Shown: positions 15,241 through 24,964, numbered from the stretch's first letter. The stretch is DNA of 38,430 nt from an uncultured Geobacteraceae bacterium (GCA_903876875.1 CAIRBT010000189.1:1-38430), one strand, 5' to 3'. Notes: generated by a model not told the origin, from the letters alone. Numbers and translations: made by a program.

Positions 15241-15568
15241 TACACACCTTCCTGAGCAGACAGAGACGGAACAACTCTTCCATGAACGGGTTAGCAAAGT
15301 TCACATTATGAAACAGGGGGCGCAGTTCCTGTTCCGCCGCCAGCAAGTGCTCCGAATCTACCTGCAAAAGGGCTTGTTCCCCCTTCCCCAAATCGTCCAC
15401 CCCCGCAATATCAACCTCCGTAATTCCCCACATACGGAACATTCTCAGGTGCTTGCCAACCAGTATGGTATCACTCCCCAGAAGCAGACGACCACTCCGA
15501 TCAAACACATCAGTACGGATGGTCATACCCTCCAGAAGGTTAGCTACGGCAAGAACTCCCACATCCAT
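15227..15568 (-). CDS. Small conserved-looking protein coupled to the HDOD gene
   Basis: I do not recognise a named family. The 113-residue product starts with VLAVANLLEGMTIRTDVFDRS and continues with a VGKHLRMFRMWGITEVDI motif. This resembles the short beta-rich module found before HD-GYP or HDOD domains in signalling proteins (DV-x-GM-x-L..D...G.LL...G..L). It ends four codons inside the HDOD gene, so the two may be a split version of one regulator. The ATG at 15568 lies directly against GAGGGAG, too close for a normal start; the GTG two codons later (15562) has ideal spacing and may be the real start. Confidence 0.7.
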   Translation of the reverse strand: MDVGVLAVANLLEGMTIRTDVFDRSGRLLLGSDTILVGKHLRMFRMWGITEVDIAGVDDLGKGEQALLQVDSEHLLAAEQELRPLFHNVNFANPFMEELFRLCLLRKVCNESH

Positions 15569-15586
15569 CTCCCTCGGTTCGACCGG

Positions 15587-16612
15587 TTATATATCAGCTT
15601 CCCGTAAAAATTCCGCAGCATCTTCAGGTGACGTCGGATTAATATAGAATCCGGTGCCCCACTCGAACCCTGCCACCTGTGTCAGGCGGGGTACCAGTTC
15701 GATATGCCAGTGGTAATCATATTCCAGAGAATTCCAATGATCCGGCTTTCCCGGACGTCGATGCATGGGAGGTGCCGTATGCAAAATAAAGTTGTAGGGG
15801 GCATCCCGAAGCACCATCTTGACACGCTGCAACATATCCTTCATGGCAACCGCCAGTTCGGCCAACTGGGCATCATTCATCAGGGCGAAATCATGGCTGT
15901 GCCGCTTCGGGTAGAGGCGCAACTCGAACGGTGAGCTGGAAGCGTAGGGAGTCAGGGTCACGAAATTGGCAAACTCCTTCACCACCCGCACCCCTTCTTG
16001 CAGCTCAAAGGCAATTAGATCGCAAAATACGCACCGTTCCTTGTCATTAAAATAGTTCCGAGCCACCTTCAATTGGGTATGGGCCACCGGCGGCAGCAAC
16101 GGCACGGCAATGAGCTGACTGTGAGAATGGGAGAGAGAGGCCCCCGCCCTTGTGCCATGGTTTTTGAACAGCACCATATAGCGGAACCGGGTATCCTTGC
16201 GCAGATCAAGATAGCGTTCGCGATAGGCAATCAACACATCATTAACTTCATTGACGGTCAAGTCGGCCAACGTCCGGTTATGATCGGGAGTTTCTATGAT
16301 GACTTCATGGGCACCAATACCGTTCATCACGTCATACATGCCGTAGCCCCGACTGTCGAGGGAGCCCTCAACCCGCAACGCCGGGTATTTGTTCGGTATG
16401 ACACGAACTCGCCAGTTTGCGCCGTTGGCATCCCCGCCGGGACGGATGGCAAAAATTTCGGGAGGAGTTTTGTCCTCGTTCCCATAGCAGAAGGGACAGG
16501 CGGTCATACGCCCATGTTCCGGCTCAACCATGAAGTCCCGTGGACGGCGGCCACGCTCGGTGGCGATAATTACCCAGTGAAGCTTAATCGGATCCCAGCG
16601 TAATTCAGACAT
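15587..16612 (-). CDS. galT: Galactose-1-phosphate uridylyltransferase
   Basis: The 341-residue enzyme of the HIT-like superfamily exchanges UMP between UDP-glucose and galactose-1-phosphate (Leloir pathway), feeding UDP-sugar pools. Visible landmarks are an N-terminal zinc knuckle CPFC (39-42) after RPRDF, RVIPNKYPAL (70-79), the active-site H162-S-H164-S-Q166 (canonical H-P-H-S-Q) and the late VFCDLIAFE segment with a second Cys. Lacking galE or galK here, and lying next to a GH57 glycosidase, it may serve glycogen/ADP-glucose-type metabolism instead of galactose use, as proposed for some bacterial GalT-like proteins. It starts 60 bases after the GH57 gene. Confidence 0.92.
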   Translation of the reverse strand: MSELRWDPIKLHWVIIATERGRRPRDFMVEPEHGRMTACPFCYGNEDKTPPEIFAIRPGGDANGANWRVRVIPNKYPALRVEGSLDSRGYGMYDVMNGIGAHEVIIETPDHNRTLADLTVNEVNDVLIAYRERYLDLRKDTRFRYMVLFKNHGTRAGASLSHSHSQLIAVPLLPPVAHTQLKVARNYFNDKERCVFCDLIAFELQEGVRVVKEFANFVTLTPYASSSPFELRLYPKRHSHDFALMNDAQLAELAVAMKDMLQRVKMVLRDAPYNFILHTAPPMHRRPGKPDHWNSLEYDYHWHIELVPRLTQVAGFEWGTGFYINPTSPEDAAEFLREADI

Positions 16613-16672
16613 TTTTTCCCCTGCAAGACGGTACCATTCAGCATCTGTACGGTGGTCTGCTCGTTTAATAGC

Positions 16673-18862
16673 TTATATCAACCAGTTGTCAAGCTCGATA
16701 TCCGCCCCGGCATAGAAAAGCATCAGCGGAGCGTCCGTCGGCCACCGCCCGATCTCTTCATTGTCCCTCACCAGCGACAGCGACACAAACAGTTTGCTCT
16801 GTGGCGTCAGGTGAAGAGGTGCCAGTGGTATGCTTATTTCACAGTTTTTGACAATTTTCCATTTGCAATAATCACCGGTGGGAGCCCAGACACCGTTCTC
16901 CCGCACCTGCAACAGCCCTTCCTCCGTCTTGATCTGCAACGCCACTCGATATTCGTGGTCATGGATCAGATGCAGATTAAGCACATCCGAGTCCCGTAGC
17001 AGGCGGTTCAGCTCCTGCACGCCGTCTATCCTGAAAAACAGTGAGCTTTCGTTAAAACCGTAGTAGAAACTCTGCAACATCCGGTCGGAGGAGTGCATGG
17101 CCGAACCCTGGCGGGTAAGGTCGTACAGTCCGGCGGCCAGCCATTCAAAATAGTCATTGATTCGACCGCTGATTTCCGGATCAATGTAAGCTGCCGGCTC
17201 CCGGATCAGCCCCGCCGGGCTCTTCTTCTTAATCGGCTCCAGTAACCCCCGGGGGATCTCCTGCCCCAGTAACCGATAGACGTTTTTCAGGTGTTGCCGA
17301 AATAGTCCGTCAAAGCGGTCACTATGGGGAGAAAAGTGGTCGTCACCATACCACCAGAACCAGTCACTCCCTTCGGCTGCGTAGAGCGAGCGGCAGATCA
17401 GCTCGGCCGTGCTGTCGGCGGCGGGCTCACCACTTTGTAGTGCGGCCGCCACCAGGGGATTGGCTGCCACAGCATCAGCTCTCGCCTGCCCGATCAGATC
17501 CCACGCCAGATTTTCTTCCGGATGACCGATCCAGATGGCATAGTTGCCACTAATCCAGGAACCGGGGTGGATGCCGTGGAGCCGTCCGGAAAAGCTGGTG
17601 CCTTCCAGTACCGCGCTACAGGTGGTCAGATTGAGGGTTGGCGTCCTGGCAATGGCGGCGTACATCCCCTGCAAAAAATCATAGGCATTGTTCGGATAAT
17701 ATTCCCAGGCATTTTCCCCGTCGAGAATGATCGGCACGACCCTTCCTTCACCGCCAATCACCCCTCTGATACCATTCAGCCGGGCACACAGATCGGCCAC
17801 CGCCCGCCCCGCATCCCACTGTGAATAGGTAAAACCTATCAGGTCGGACAGCTGATGATCGCGGAAAAAGGCACCGATCTCCCCCTGACTGCTGCAATAA
17901 CGCCAGGGGCGATAGAGCCGCTCTTTGCCGGTACCAAGACCACCATCCATACTTTTTTCGAGAATTTCTTCATCGGTGGCGAACCAACGGATGCCGGACT
18001 CGGCGATAAGCGACAACGCCTCGTTGCTCACCGACCCTTCCGATGGCCACATCCCGGTCGGGGTAAAGCCAAAAACCTCCCGGAAATAGGCGATACCGCG
18101 ACGGATCTGGGCTCGGGCATCCTCGGGGTGGACAAAGTTTGCGGCCGGAAGCTGCACCCTGGGCATGGCAGTTTTAGCCGTCCGCAGGTCACATAACAGC
18201 GGCAGGATCGGATGGAAATAGGGAGTTACGGAGAGTTCTATCCGCCCCTCTTCGTGGAGCCGCCGATAGAGCGGAATAATTGACTGGAGCAGCTCCTGCT
18301 GGGTGGTAAACAGTCGCTCCTTGTCATCAGCGGTAAAGTTTTCCCCCTTGGCCAGCAATTCAGCAAACAGCGGGTAGCGCCTTCGTGCCGCTTCACCGGT
18401 CCAGGCGAGAAAAAACCAGACCTGCAGATCCAGCAAATCCTGATCACTGAAGTGCCTTACCCGCTCACGGGCACTCCCCGGCTTTCCCTCACCGGCCATA
18501 TAGAGCAGTTCCAGATAGCGACGGGAGGGCTCAATCATGTTCTGGCGGTTGGCAGAAAAAAAGTTTTCCAGCAGGAAGACCCGATCCTCAACCCCCAGGG
18601 TGGCCGGAGCAGCTTTCCCCTTTTGTAGAAAGGGGTCGACGGCAGTGCCAGCTGCGTACTCAAGGAGCTGTTCAATTAAGGACGGTACCAGGTTGAATAC
18701 AGCCCGGGCACCGGGGGTATCATCAACAATGGCCGGCATATCAAAGTAATCCTTGATGCCGTGCAGGTACGTCCAGGGAAGGGCATATTCGTTCTTAAGC
18801 GGGTCTTTGTAGTATGGCTGGTGCATGTGCCATACGATAACCACGTCGAGTGGGTGGGGCAT
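16673..18862 (-). CDS. Glycoside hydrolase family 57 (alpha-amylase/4-alpha-glucanotransferase type)
   Basis: The 729-residue GH57 protein carries motif 1 WHMHQPYY (11-18), the nucleophile motif GMWPSEGSVS with E275, and the acid/base motif ILDGENAWEYY with D381. All lie in a (beta/alpha)7 barrel, with a C-terminal beta-rich domain of about 250 residues. There is no signal peptide, so it acts on an intracellular alpha-glucan such as glycogen. The subfamily resembles the amylopullulanase/glucanotransferase-like GH57 enzymes common in Geobacter and cyanobacteria; exact specificity cannot be read. It starts six bases after the guanylyltransferase fusion gene, so the two are surely cotranscribed. 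Confidence 0.92.
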   Translation of the reverse strand: MPHPLDVVIVWHMHQPYYKDPLKNEYALPWTYLHGIKDYFDMPAIVDDTPGARAVFNLVPSLIEQLLEYAAGTAVDPFLQKGKAAPATLGVEDRVFLLENFFSANRQNMIEPSRRYLELLYMAGEGKPGSARERVRHFSDQDLLDLQVWFFLAWTGEAARRRYPLFAELLAKGENFTADDKERLFTTQQELLQSIIPLYRRLHEEGRIELSVTPYFHPILPLLCDLRTAKTAMPRVQLPAANFVHPEDARAQIRRGIAYFREVFGFTPTGMWPSEGSVSNEALSLIAESGIRWFATDEEILEKSMDGGLGTGKERLYRPWRYCSSQGEIGAFFRDHQLSDLIGFTYSQWDAGRAVADLCARLNGIRGVIGGEGRVVPIILDGENAWEYYPNNAYDFLQGMYAAIARTPTLNLTTCSAVLEGTSFSGRLHGIHPGSWISGNYAIWIGHPEENLAWDLIGQARADAVAANPLVAAALQSGEPAADSTAELICRSLYAAEGSDWFWWYGDDHFSPHSDRFDGLFRQHLKNVYRLLGQEIPRGLLEPIKKKSPAGLIREPAAYIDPEISGRINDYFEWLAAGLYDLTRQGSAMHSSDRMLQSFYYGFNESSLFFRIDGVQELNRLLRDSDVLNLHLIHDHEYRVALQIKTEEGLLQVRENGVWAPTGDYCKWKIVKNCEISIPLAPLHLTPQSKLFVSLSLVRDNEEIGRWPTDAPLMLFYAGADIELDNWLI

Positions 18863-18868
18863 AATTGG

Positions 18869-21373
18869 TTACACCATTTCCTTTTTCCACAACACAACTT
18901 TTTTCTCATACTCACCGAGCAGCCGCTGGGCAACCTTCTGCTCACGGGCCTCGGCTACGATATGAATCACCGGCAGGTACTGATCCGGCAGCAGCAGTAC
19001 CCATCCCTCGCCAAATTGCACCTTTATGCCATCAATAAAGGTGGCTTCCTGCTCAAGGCTATCCTCACTCATCTTCCGCATGATCCCCCCCTTCATCTCC
19101 CAGGGGCAGGGGATACTTGTTTGTAAAAAGGCCGACCGGGCAACCCCGGCATGAACCTCCGCAAAGGGAATACCACAGGCGGCACGTAACTCCAGAATGC
19201 GCGCGATGGCAAACATGCCGTCAAAGGCAGCCTGGAACCGGGGAAAGGCAAAACGCCCATCGGTGGTTCCGGTGAGAATGACCTCTGAAGAGGAGGCAAC
19301 CTCCAGCATGGCACGGTCGGAACTCTTGGTGCGGATAACCTGGCACCCCCGTTCCCCTGCCATCTGCTCAATGGTAGACGGAGCCTGTACCGGCACCGCG
19401 AGGGAGCCCTTCTGACCGGTTTTCATCTGCAAGGCAACCACCAGTGTCAATAGATCCACACCGGAATAGACCCGCCCGGTTTCATCAACCATGGTCACCG
19501 CTTCGGCGGAGGGATCAAGCCAAAAACCGGCCTGGGCTCCCAGTGACGAGACAATTGCCGACAGTTGTCGGAGTGCCAGCGCCTGCTCCTTAATAGGCAC
19601 CCCCCGCCCCTCATCCACATTGGCATTAAGCGCGATGACCGAAAAACCAAGTTCGTTAAGCAGGGGGGGGAGGGACTGGCTCGCCGGCGACGAGCTAAAA
19701 TCCACGACCACCGTAAAGGCGGAGCGCTTCAACAGTTCCCGGTCAACACCCCGTAAAAATCCTTCGCGGTAAAACTCCCCCACATTATTGATATCGGTAA
19801 TTACGCCCGGTTCTGTATGGTGGGCACGACGAAAGTTCTCCTTAAAGAAGGTACGCTCCACATTTTTCCCCATGTTACTGGAAAAATCCAGACCATCACC
19901 ATCAAGAAAGACGATCTCCAGCAGGGTTGGATCACCAGGTGCCTGCCGGAAATGTACCCCCCCCACCTCACCGAAGGTCTTTAATTTATACCGCAACAGA
20001 GGCAGCGAGGTCATCTTCATATCCCGCACGTTGATGCCTGCGGAAAGCAGTCCTCCCATAAAGCAGCGTTTAAGCATGCGGGAGGTCGGGTTGGAATCAC
20101 GTCCCCCCAGCACGAAACTCCCCTTGGGAAGGGTGGTGCCATAGGCGCAGCCGAGCTTGGCACAAAATTCCGGCGTCAACTCCACATTGGAGAGCCCCTT
20201 GATGATGGCTCCCTCAAAAAGGGCTTTCTTCCACTTTTCACCCCAGATCATGTTGGAAGTGACTGTGGCACCGGCCTCCACGGTTTTTTTCGGCCAGATT
20301 TTCACATCAGCCTTGATAACCGCTTCATCCCCGATGGACGTTTCATCGGCAACAATGACCCCCTCTTCCAGGACCACCCCCTGACCGATTCTCACATTGG
20401 AACAGATGACGCCATCGGAAATCCGCGCCCCCCGCTTGACATAGGAATTATCCCATATGACGCAGCGATTGAGCCTGACCCCTGTCTCTATGGTACAGTT
20501 GCGCCCGATCACCGAATCCTTGATGCGTACATCCCCGAGAATCTGGCTGTTGTCACCGACAACCACCGTCCCCTCAAGTCCCTCGGCACGTTCAAGCTTT
20601 ACATCGGCACCGACCCTCAGATCCTTGCCGACCAGATCCAGCTTCGGTTCGTCAATTTTCAGGTTCACCTTCCCTTTGAAAATATCGTAGTACGCCTCCC
20701 GATAGGAGTCGGTATTACCGATATCACGCCAATAACCACGGGCGGTCACCCCAAACAGGGCATCATTATTCTTCAGCATCAACGGAAAGAGATCTTGGGA
20801 AAAATCAAAATTCTCCCCTTCCGGAATGTACTTCAGAACCTCCGGCTCCAGCACATAGATACCGGTATTGATGGTGTCGGAGATAACCTCTCCCCACCCC
20901 GGTTTCTCCAAAAACTGGGTAATCCGTTTTTCCTTATCGGTAATAACAACCCCGAATTGCAGCGGATCCTTAACCGACGTCAGTGTGATGGTCGCCTTGG
21001 CATGATGGTCACTATGAAAATCCACTATTTTTTTCAGATTGAAGTCGGTCAGCAGATCGCCACTGATTACCAGAAAACGCTCATCCAGATACTTTTCCGC
21101 CGCCTTGACCGCTCCGGCGGTTCCCATATCGGCAATCGGCGTAACATAGGTGATTTTAACCCCGAAATCCGAACCATCCCGGAAGAAATTTTTGATATAA
21201 AACGGCTGATGATAGAGGAGCATCACCAGTTCGGTTATGTCATGTTTCTTAAGTAGTTCAACAATATGGAGCATGATCGGCCGATTGAACAATGGTATCA
21301 TCGGCTTGGGCATACTGGCGGTGAGCGGCTGGATCCGGGTACCAAACCCTCCCGCCATAATGACAGCTTTCAT
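18869..21373 (-). CDS. Mannose-1-phosphate guanylyltransferase fused to a degenerate phosphomannomutase-like domain
   Basis: Residues 1-235 are a nucleotidyltransferase (AVIMAGGFGTRIQPLT, 3-18; FLEKPGWGE, 154-162). Residues 250-380 form a left-handed beta-helix of hexapeptide repeats (VGDNSQILGDVRIKDSVIG). Residues 385-834 follow the alpha-phosphohexomutase fold (LGGRDSNPTSRMLKR, 422-436). In the mutase half all four active-site loops look lost. The phosphoserine loop TASHNP is replaced by HFRQAPGD (474-481), the DGDxDR metal loop by WLDPSAEA (618-625), the sugar loop GExSGH by GTTDGRFAF (702-710), and RPSGTEP by LPDQYLP (795-801). It probably makes GDP-mannose or another NDP-sugar; the second half may be structural or regulatory. 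It lies between a receiver gene (23 bases upstream) and GH57. Such long fusions are widespread and often misnamed. Confidence 0.88.
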   Translation of the reverse strand: MKAVIMAGGFGTRIQPLTASMPKPMIPLFNRPIMLHIVELLKKHDITELVMLLYHQPFYIKNFFRDGSDFGVKITYVTPIADMGTAGAVKAAEKYLDERFLVISGDLLTDFNLKKIVDFHSDHHAKATITLTSVKDPLQFGVVITDKEKRITQFLEKPGWGEVISDTINTGIYVLEPEVLKYIPEGENFDFSQDLFPLMLKNNDALFGVTARGYWRDIGNTDSYREAYYDIFKGKVNLKIDEPKLDLVGKDLRVGADVKLERAEGLEGTVVVGDNSQILGDVRIKDSVIGRNCTIETGVRLNRCVIWDNSYVKRGARISDGVICSNVRIGQGVVLEEGVIVADETSIGDEAVIKADVKIWPKKTVEAGATVTSNMIWGEKWKKALFEGAIIKGLSNVELTPEFCAKLGCAYGTTLPKGSFVLGGRDSNPTSRMLKRCFMGGLLSAGINVRDMKMTSLPLLRYKLKTFGEVGGVHFRQAPGDPTLLEIVFLDGDGLDFSSNMGKNVERTFFKENFRRAHHTEPGVITDINNVGEFYREGFLRGVDRELLKRSAFTVVVDFSSSPASQSLPPLLNELGFSVIALNANVDEGRGVPIKEQALALRQLSAIVSSLGAQAGFWLDPSAEAVTMVDETGRVYSGVDLLTLVVALQMKTGQKGSLAVPVQAPSTIEQMAGERGCQVIRTKSSDRAMLEVASSSEVILTGTTDGRFAFPRFQAAFDGMFAIARILELRAACGIPFAEVHAGVARSAFLQTSIPCPWEMKGGIMRKMSEDSLEQEATFIDGIKVQFGEGWVLLLPDQYLPVIHIVAEAREQKVAQRLLGEYEKKVVLWKKEMV

Positions 21374-21396
21374 GGCATCCTCCTTTTAACGTCGTG

Positions 21397-21771
21397 CTAC
21401 TTTACAATCTTCGCGGTTTTTTTCGCCAGCACGCGGGCGATTTCCTGCTTTAGATCAGAGAGATCGCTGGATTTTACGACGTAGCCATCGGCAAGCCATG
21501 CGGAAAAATCATCCTTATAGCAGGAAAAAGCCGAACAGAGAATCACCGGCATGTCATGACGCTCCTTCACCAGTTTCTGCAAGAGTTCGATGCCGCTCTC
21601 GTTTTTCAGCTTGATATCCAGCACCGCCAGATCAAAGGCCGCCCCCTGCAGTTTTTCAATGGCCTCGGCACTGGTGGCGGCGGTGACCACCTCATAACCT
21701 TCATCCTTTAATTCCTCGGCATATAACAACCTGATGTTCGCCTCATCATCCACTACCAATAATCTGCTCAT
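21397..21771 (-). CDS. Stand-alone response-regulator receiver
   Basis: The 124-residue single receiver domain has acidic pair D8-D9 (LLVVDDEANIRLLY), phosphoacceptor D52 (AVLDIKLKNESG), S80 as the switch residue (ILCSAFSCYK) and K100, which is followed by Ser instead of the usual Pro (VVKSSDL). There is no output domain. Its ATG overlaps the stop of the GAF kinase gene by four bases (ATGA), a cognate-pair arrangement. The downstream partner is unknown; adjacency to the guanylyltransferase fusion hints at control of sugar-nucleotide or glycan metabolism. Confidence 0.93.
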   Translation of the reverse strand: MSRLLVVDDEANIRLLYAEELKDEGYEVVTAATSAEAIEKLQGAAFDLAVLDIKLKNESGIELLQKLVKERHDMPVILCSAFSCYKDDFSAWLADGYVVKSSDLSDLKQEIARVLAKKTAKIVK

Positions 21772-23420
21772 GACTGTTCCTCCTTGCGGGTTGGAAGTTT
21801 AATGGTGTAACAGATTCCCGCCTGTTCATCTGCGATGGCAGAGAACGGCACCTCCTGTTTTTCCAGCATGGTTTTGCACAGTACCAGTGCCAAACCGGTT
21901 CCCAGATCCCGTGTTTCAGAAAACGGTATCAGATAATGATCCAGTTGGGCCTGGGTGATACGCCTGCTCCGATCCTCTATTACCAGAATAACTGAGTCGT
22001 CTCCATTAGCGACCGTTATGTCAATTGTACGCTCATCACCACTGGCGGTGATGTCATTGAGTAGTACAGAACGAAGGCAGTAAGAAAGCTGCTTAAAATC
22101 AATATAGGCCGGCCTCAGATCGTGACCGCGGTCAAAGCTGGTGACATAGCCGAGGGAACCTAATGTGTCGCCGGTATCACGGAGAACCGTCCCTACCAAC
22201 TGATTCACATCCCAAAAGTCACGGGTCGGATAGAGTGAATCGGAGTAATTAAGAATTTCATCCAGCACCCCCTCAAGTTGCCGGGTCTCCACAACAATCG
22301 ACTCGATAAAGGTGCGCTTCGGATCTGATTCAGGACTATTTTTAAGTATGGAGCGGGCAAAACCGCCGATAATCATCAAAGGATTACGAACCGAATGGGC
22401 AATACTGGAGGTAATGCGCCCCACCAGAGCCATGTTTTCCATCCTGACGATCAGCTCCTGCTGTTCCTTAAGCTTTTTTCCCGCCTCCGTAACCCGGCTC
22501 AGCTCAACCTGTAGTTTGTCATACAGTGAGGCGCGTTCAATGGCAAATGCCACGGGAAAACCAAAGGTTTCCAGAGAGTGCATATCCTCGTCGGTGATAG
22601 CACGATGGGTAATAAAGTTATCGGCAATGATCATGCCGACCCAACGATTGCGGGAAATGAGCGGCATTAACAGAAAGGTGTCAACCCCCAGCAGTGCCGC
22701 CAGCTCCGGCGGCACATTGGGGTGGTGAAATGCCTGTTCTACCTTGACCGGCCGCTTCCCTTCCAATGTTTTAATGAGTATATGCTCTTTATCATCAAGG
22801 GAAATAGTTAATTTTTCGAGAATGACGTGGAATTTAGCCCGCTCTGAACTGAGCTTGTTGAGCCGGAAATTCTGAGCCATGTCCTGGAGGTCCATGTCAT
22901 TTCTGGCTATTTCATTCCAGACATGCCCAGCCTCTTCCAAGTCACGGGGGCCAAGAGCCAGATACCCTTTAAGTAGCCCCTCCTCACGATCACAGAGCAG
23001 CAGAAAAGCCCGGTTCATACCGAAACCCTTACCTGCGGTGATGGCGGTCAGGGCAACCGACAGCACCTCATCCAGATCTACCGAACTCTGAAGGACATAC
23101 CCCAATTCGTGGAGAAAACGTATTTCAAGGGTTTTGTTGTCAAGAAAGCTGATGAGGGAGCGGATTTGACTCTTCTGGCGACGGAACTCCTCCAGAAAGC
23201 CGCTCAAGATTGGTGCAAGGGGATTTGAGTCCGTATAGAGATGTTGTAAACTATGATGAAACCGGGAGCAATCAACACATTTTTCAAGGTTGCGCTGCTG
23301 CTTTGCAACAAGCAGATCCTCTTCGCCGGCCTGTATGTTCGGGCAATCGGCCTGTTCTATAACTTCCCTGCTCCAGCAGCATTCCAGATCCACACGAACC
23401 TCGTCAGATGTTACAAGCAC
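21768..23420 (-). CDS. GAF-domain sensor histidine kinase with N-terminal cysteine cluster and atypical ATP-binding boxes
   Basis: The 550-residue protein starts at a GTG (23420) three bases after the cysS stop. No convincing ribosome site is visible. Residues 10-51 contain C14, C15, C26, C48 and C51 in a CW...CP...C-x2-C pattern, suggesting a metal or redox site. A GAF domain spans about 115-300. HisKA follows with H342 (SSIAHSVRNPLMIIGGFA) and then a HATPase domain. The G1 box, usually DxGxG, reads EDRSRRI, while the G2 region keeps LGTGLALVL. ATP binding may therefore be altered. No transmembrane helix is present, so sensing is cytoplasmic. It partners with the receiver that overlaps its end. 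Confidence 0.9.
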   Translation of the reverse strand: MLVTSDEVRVDLECCWSREVIEQADCPNIQAGEEDLLVAKQQRNLEKCVDCSRFHHSLQHLYTDSNPLAPILSGFLEEFRRQKSQIRSLISFLDNKTLEIRFLHELGYVLQSSVDLDEVLSVALTAITAGKGFGMNRAFLLLCDREEGLLKGYLALGPRDLEEAGHVWNEIARNDMDLQDMAQNFRLNKLSSERAKFHVILEKLTISLDDKEHILIKTLEGKRPVKVEQAFHHPNVPPELAALLGVDTFLLMPLISRNRWVGMIIADNFITHRAITDEDMHSLETFGFPVAFAIERASLYDKLQVELSRVTEAGKKLKEQQELIVRMENMALVGRITSSIAHSVRNPLMIIGGFARSILKNSPESDPKRTFIESIVVETRQLEGVLDEILNYSDSLYPTRDFWDVNQLVGTVLRDTGDTLGSLGYVTSFDRGHDLRPAYIDFKQLSYCLRSVLLNDITASGDERTIDITVANGDDSVILVIEDRSRRITQAQLDHYLIPFSETRDLGTGLALVLCKTMLEKQEVPFSAIADEQAGICYTIKLPTRKEEQS

Positions 23421-23423
23421 AAC

Positions 23424-24893
23424 TCATTTTATGTTCCAGGTCGTTCCCTGTGCCGAATCCAGCAGCTGCACACCAGCTGCCAGTAACTCATCACGAATTT
23501 CGTCCCCTCGTTTGAAATCTTTAGCCCGGCGTGCCTCCGTCCGGGCGACAATTAACTGCTCGATCTGCTCCACCGTCAATGCCAGTCGCCCGATCCCGGC
23601 CGCCTTGATGCCGGTCAGCCACTGCTCCGGCGAGACCGTAAACAGCCCGAGAACCACTCCCGCTTCTGTTAATAAGGCTCGCACGTGTGCCAACAGCTGC
23701 AATGACCCTCCCGATGGAACAGGTGACTCTGCCAAAAACCGATTGGTGCCCCGTACCATTTCGAAGAGAATTCCCAATGCCTGAGCGGCATTGAAATCAT
23801 CGTCCATGGCTTCAACAAAGCGCGCCCTGAACTGTTCCACCTTCTCCCGAAGTTCCTCACCGACCGCGGTCAGGGGGGTGTCGTCCAATCCGGCATCCGG
23901 TACCGGAAGCCGATCCAGTGCGGCCAGACAGGTATAGAGACGCTCCAGTCCCGACTGGGCCTCATCCAGATTTTGATCGGAAAAATCCAATGGTGAACGG
24001 TAATGGGCTGAAAGAATAAAGAAGCGCAGCGTCTCCGGATCGTACTTTTTCAGCACTTCCCGGATCGTAAAAAAATTACCGAGGGATTTACTCATTTTCT
24101 CAGAGTTGATATTGACGAAACCGTTGTGAAGCCAGTAACGGACAAACTGACAGCCATTGGCTCCCTCCGACTGGGCAATTTCGTTTTCGTGATGGGGGAA
24201 CACCAGATCCTTCCCCCCACCGTGGATATCAAAGGTTTTGCCAAGAAACTCCATACTCATAGCGGAACATTCAATGTGCCAACCGGGGCGACCATTCCCC
24301 CAGGGGGAGTGCCACCAGGGTTCACCCGGTTTTGACCCCTTCCAGAGGGCAAAATCCATCGGGTGACGCTTCTTGTCGCCCAGTTCCACCCGGGCACCCG
24401 CCAGCATATCTTCCAGGGTACGCCCCGACAGCTTCAGATAATCGGGAAAGCTCTCCACCGCATAATAGACGTCACCATCGGACACATAGGCATGACCCCG
24501 TGCGATCAACGCCTCAATAATGGCAATGATCCCCCCCATATGGTCGGTGGCCTTCGGCTCAACGGTCGGTTTTTGCAGCCCAAGCCGCGCCATATCTTCA
24601 TCAAAGGCGGCGATGTAGCGATCGGCAATTGTCCGATAATCGCTCCCCTCCTGATTGGCCCGGTTGATGATCTTATCGTCTATATCAGTGTAATTACGGA
24701 CATAGGTGACATCATATCCCGCATATTTCAGGTAACGAAAGATGATGTCAAACACCACTCCGGCCCGTGCGTGGCCGATGTGACAATAGTCATAGACCGT
24801 CACACCACAGACATACATTCCCACCGTGCCGGAAACAAGCGGGACAAAAAGTTCTTTCTCACCCGTGAGGGTATTATAGACGCGCAGTGCCAT
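23424..24893 (-). CDS. cysS: Cysteinyl-tRNA synthetase
   Basis: The 489-residue class I synthetase charges tRNA-Cys. It shows [17 protein letters not shown] (27-43) with the HIGH signature and zinc ligand C29, HIECSAMS with the second zinc cysteine, [12 protein letters not shown], and KMSKSLGNF. It ends with the small anticodon-binding region ([23 protein letters not shown]). Length and order match the family. The ATG at 24893 has GGAG eight bases upstream. It is the first gene of the long minus-strand run that ends at 10165. Confidence 0.98.
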   Translation of the reverse strand: MALRVYNTLTGEKELFVPLVSGTVGMYVCGVTVYDYCHIGHARAGVVFDIIFRYLKYAGYDVTYVRNYTDIDDKIINRANQEGSDYRTIADRYIAAFDEDMARLGLQKPTVEPKATDHMGGIIAIIEALIARGHAYVSDGDVYYAVESFPDYLKLSGRTLEDMLAGARVELGDKKRHPMDFALWKGSKPGEPWWHSPWGNGRPGWHIECSAMSMEFLGKTFDIHGGGKDLVFPHHENEIAQSEGANGCQFVRYWLHNGFVNINSEKMSKSLGNFFTIREVLKKYDPETLRFFILSAHYRSPLDFSDQNLDEAQSGLERLYTCLAALDRLPVPDAGLDDTPLTAVGEELREKVEQFRARFVEAMDDDFNAAQALGILFEMVRGTNRFLAESPVPSGGSLQLLAHVRALLTEAGVVLGLFTVSPEQWLTGIKAAGIGRLALTVEQIEQLIVARTEARRAKDFKRGDEIRDELLAAGVQLLDSAQGTTWNIK

Positions 24894-24964
24894 TGAATAA
24901 ACTCCGCCGGTAAAGTGGTGGCCATTATGCCTGTTTGTTATCCTAATGGCAAGAGTGGATGCTG

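Noticed and set aside
24921-24950. GCCATTA / TAATGGC inverted repeat between Wzz and cysS genes as a terminator
   Set aside because: The stem is only 7 bp with a 16-base loop and no U-run follows on the minus strand.
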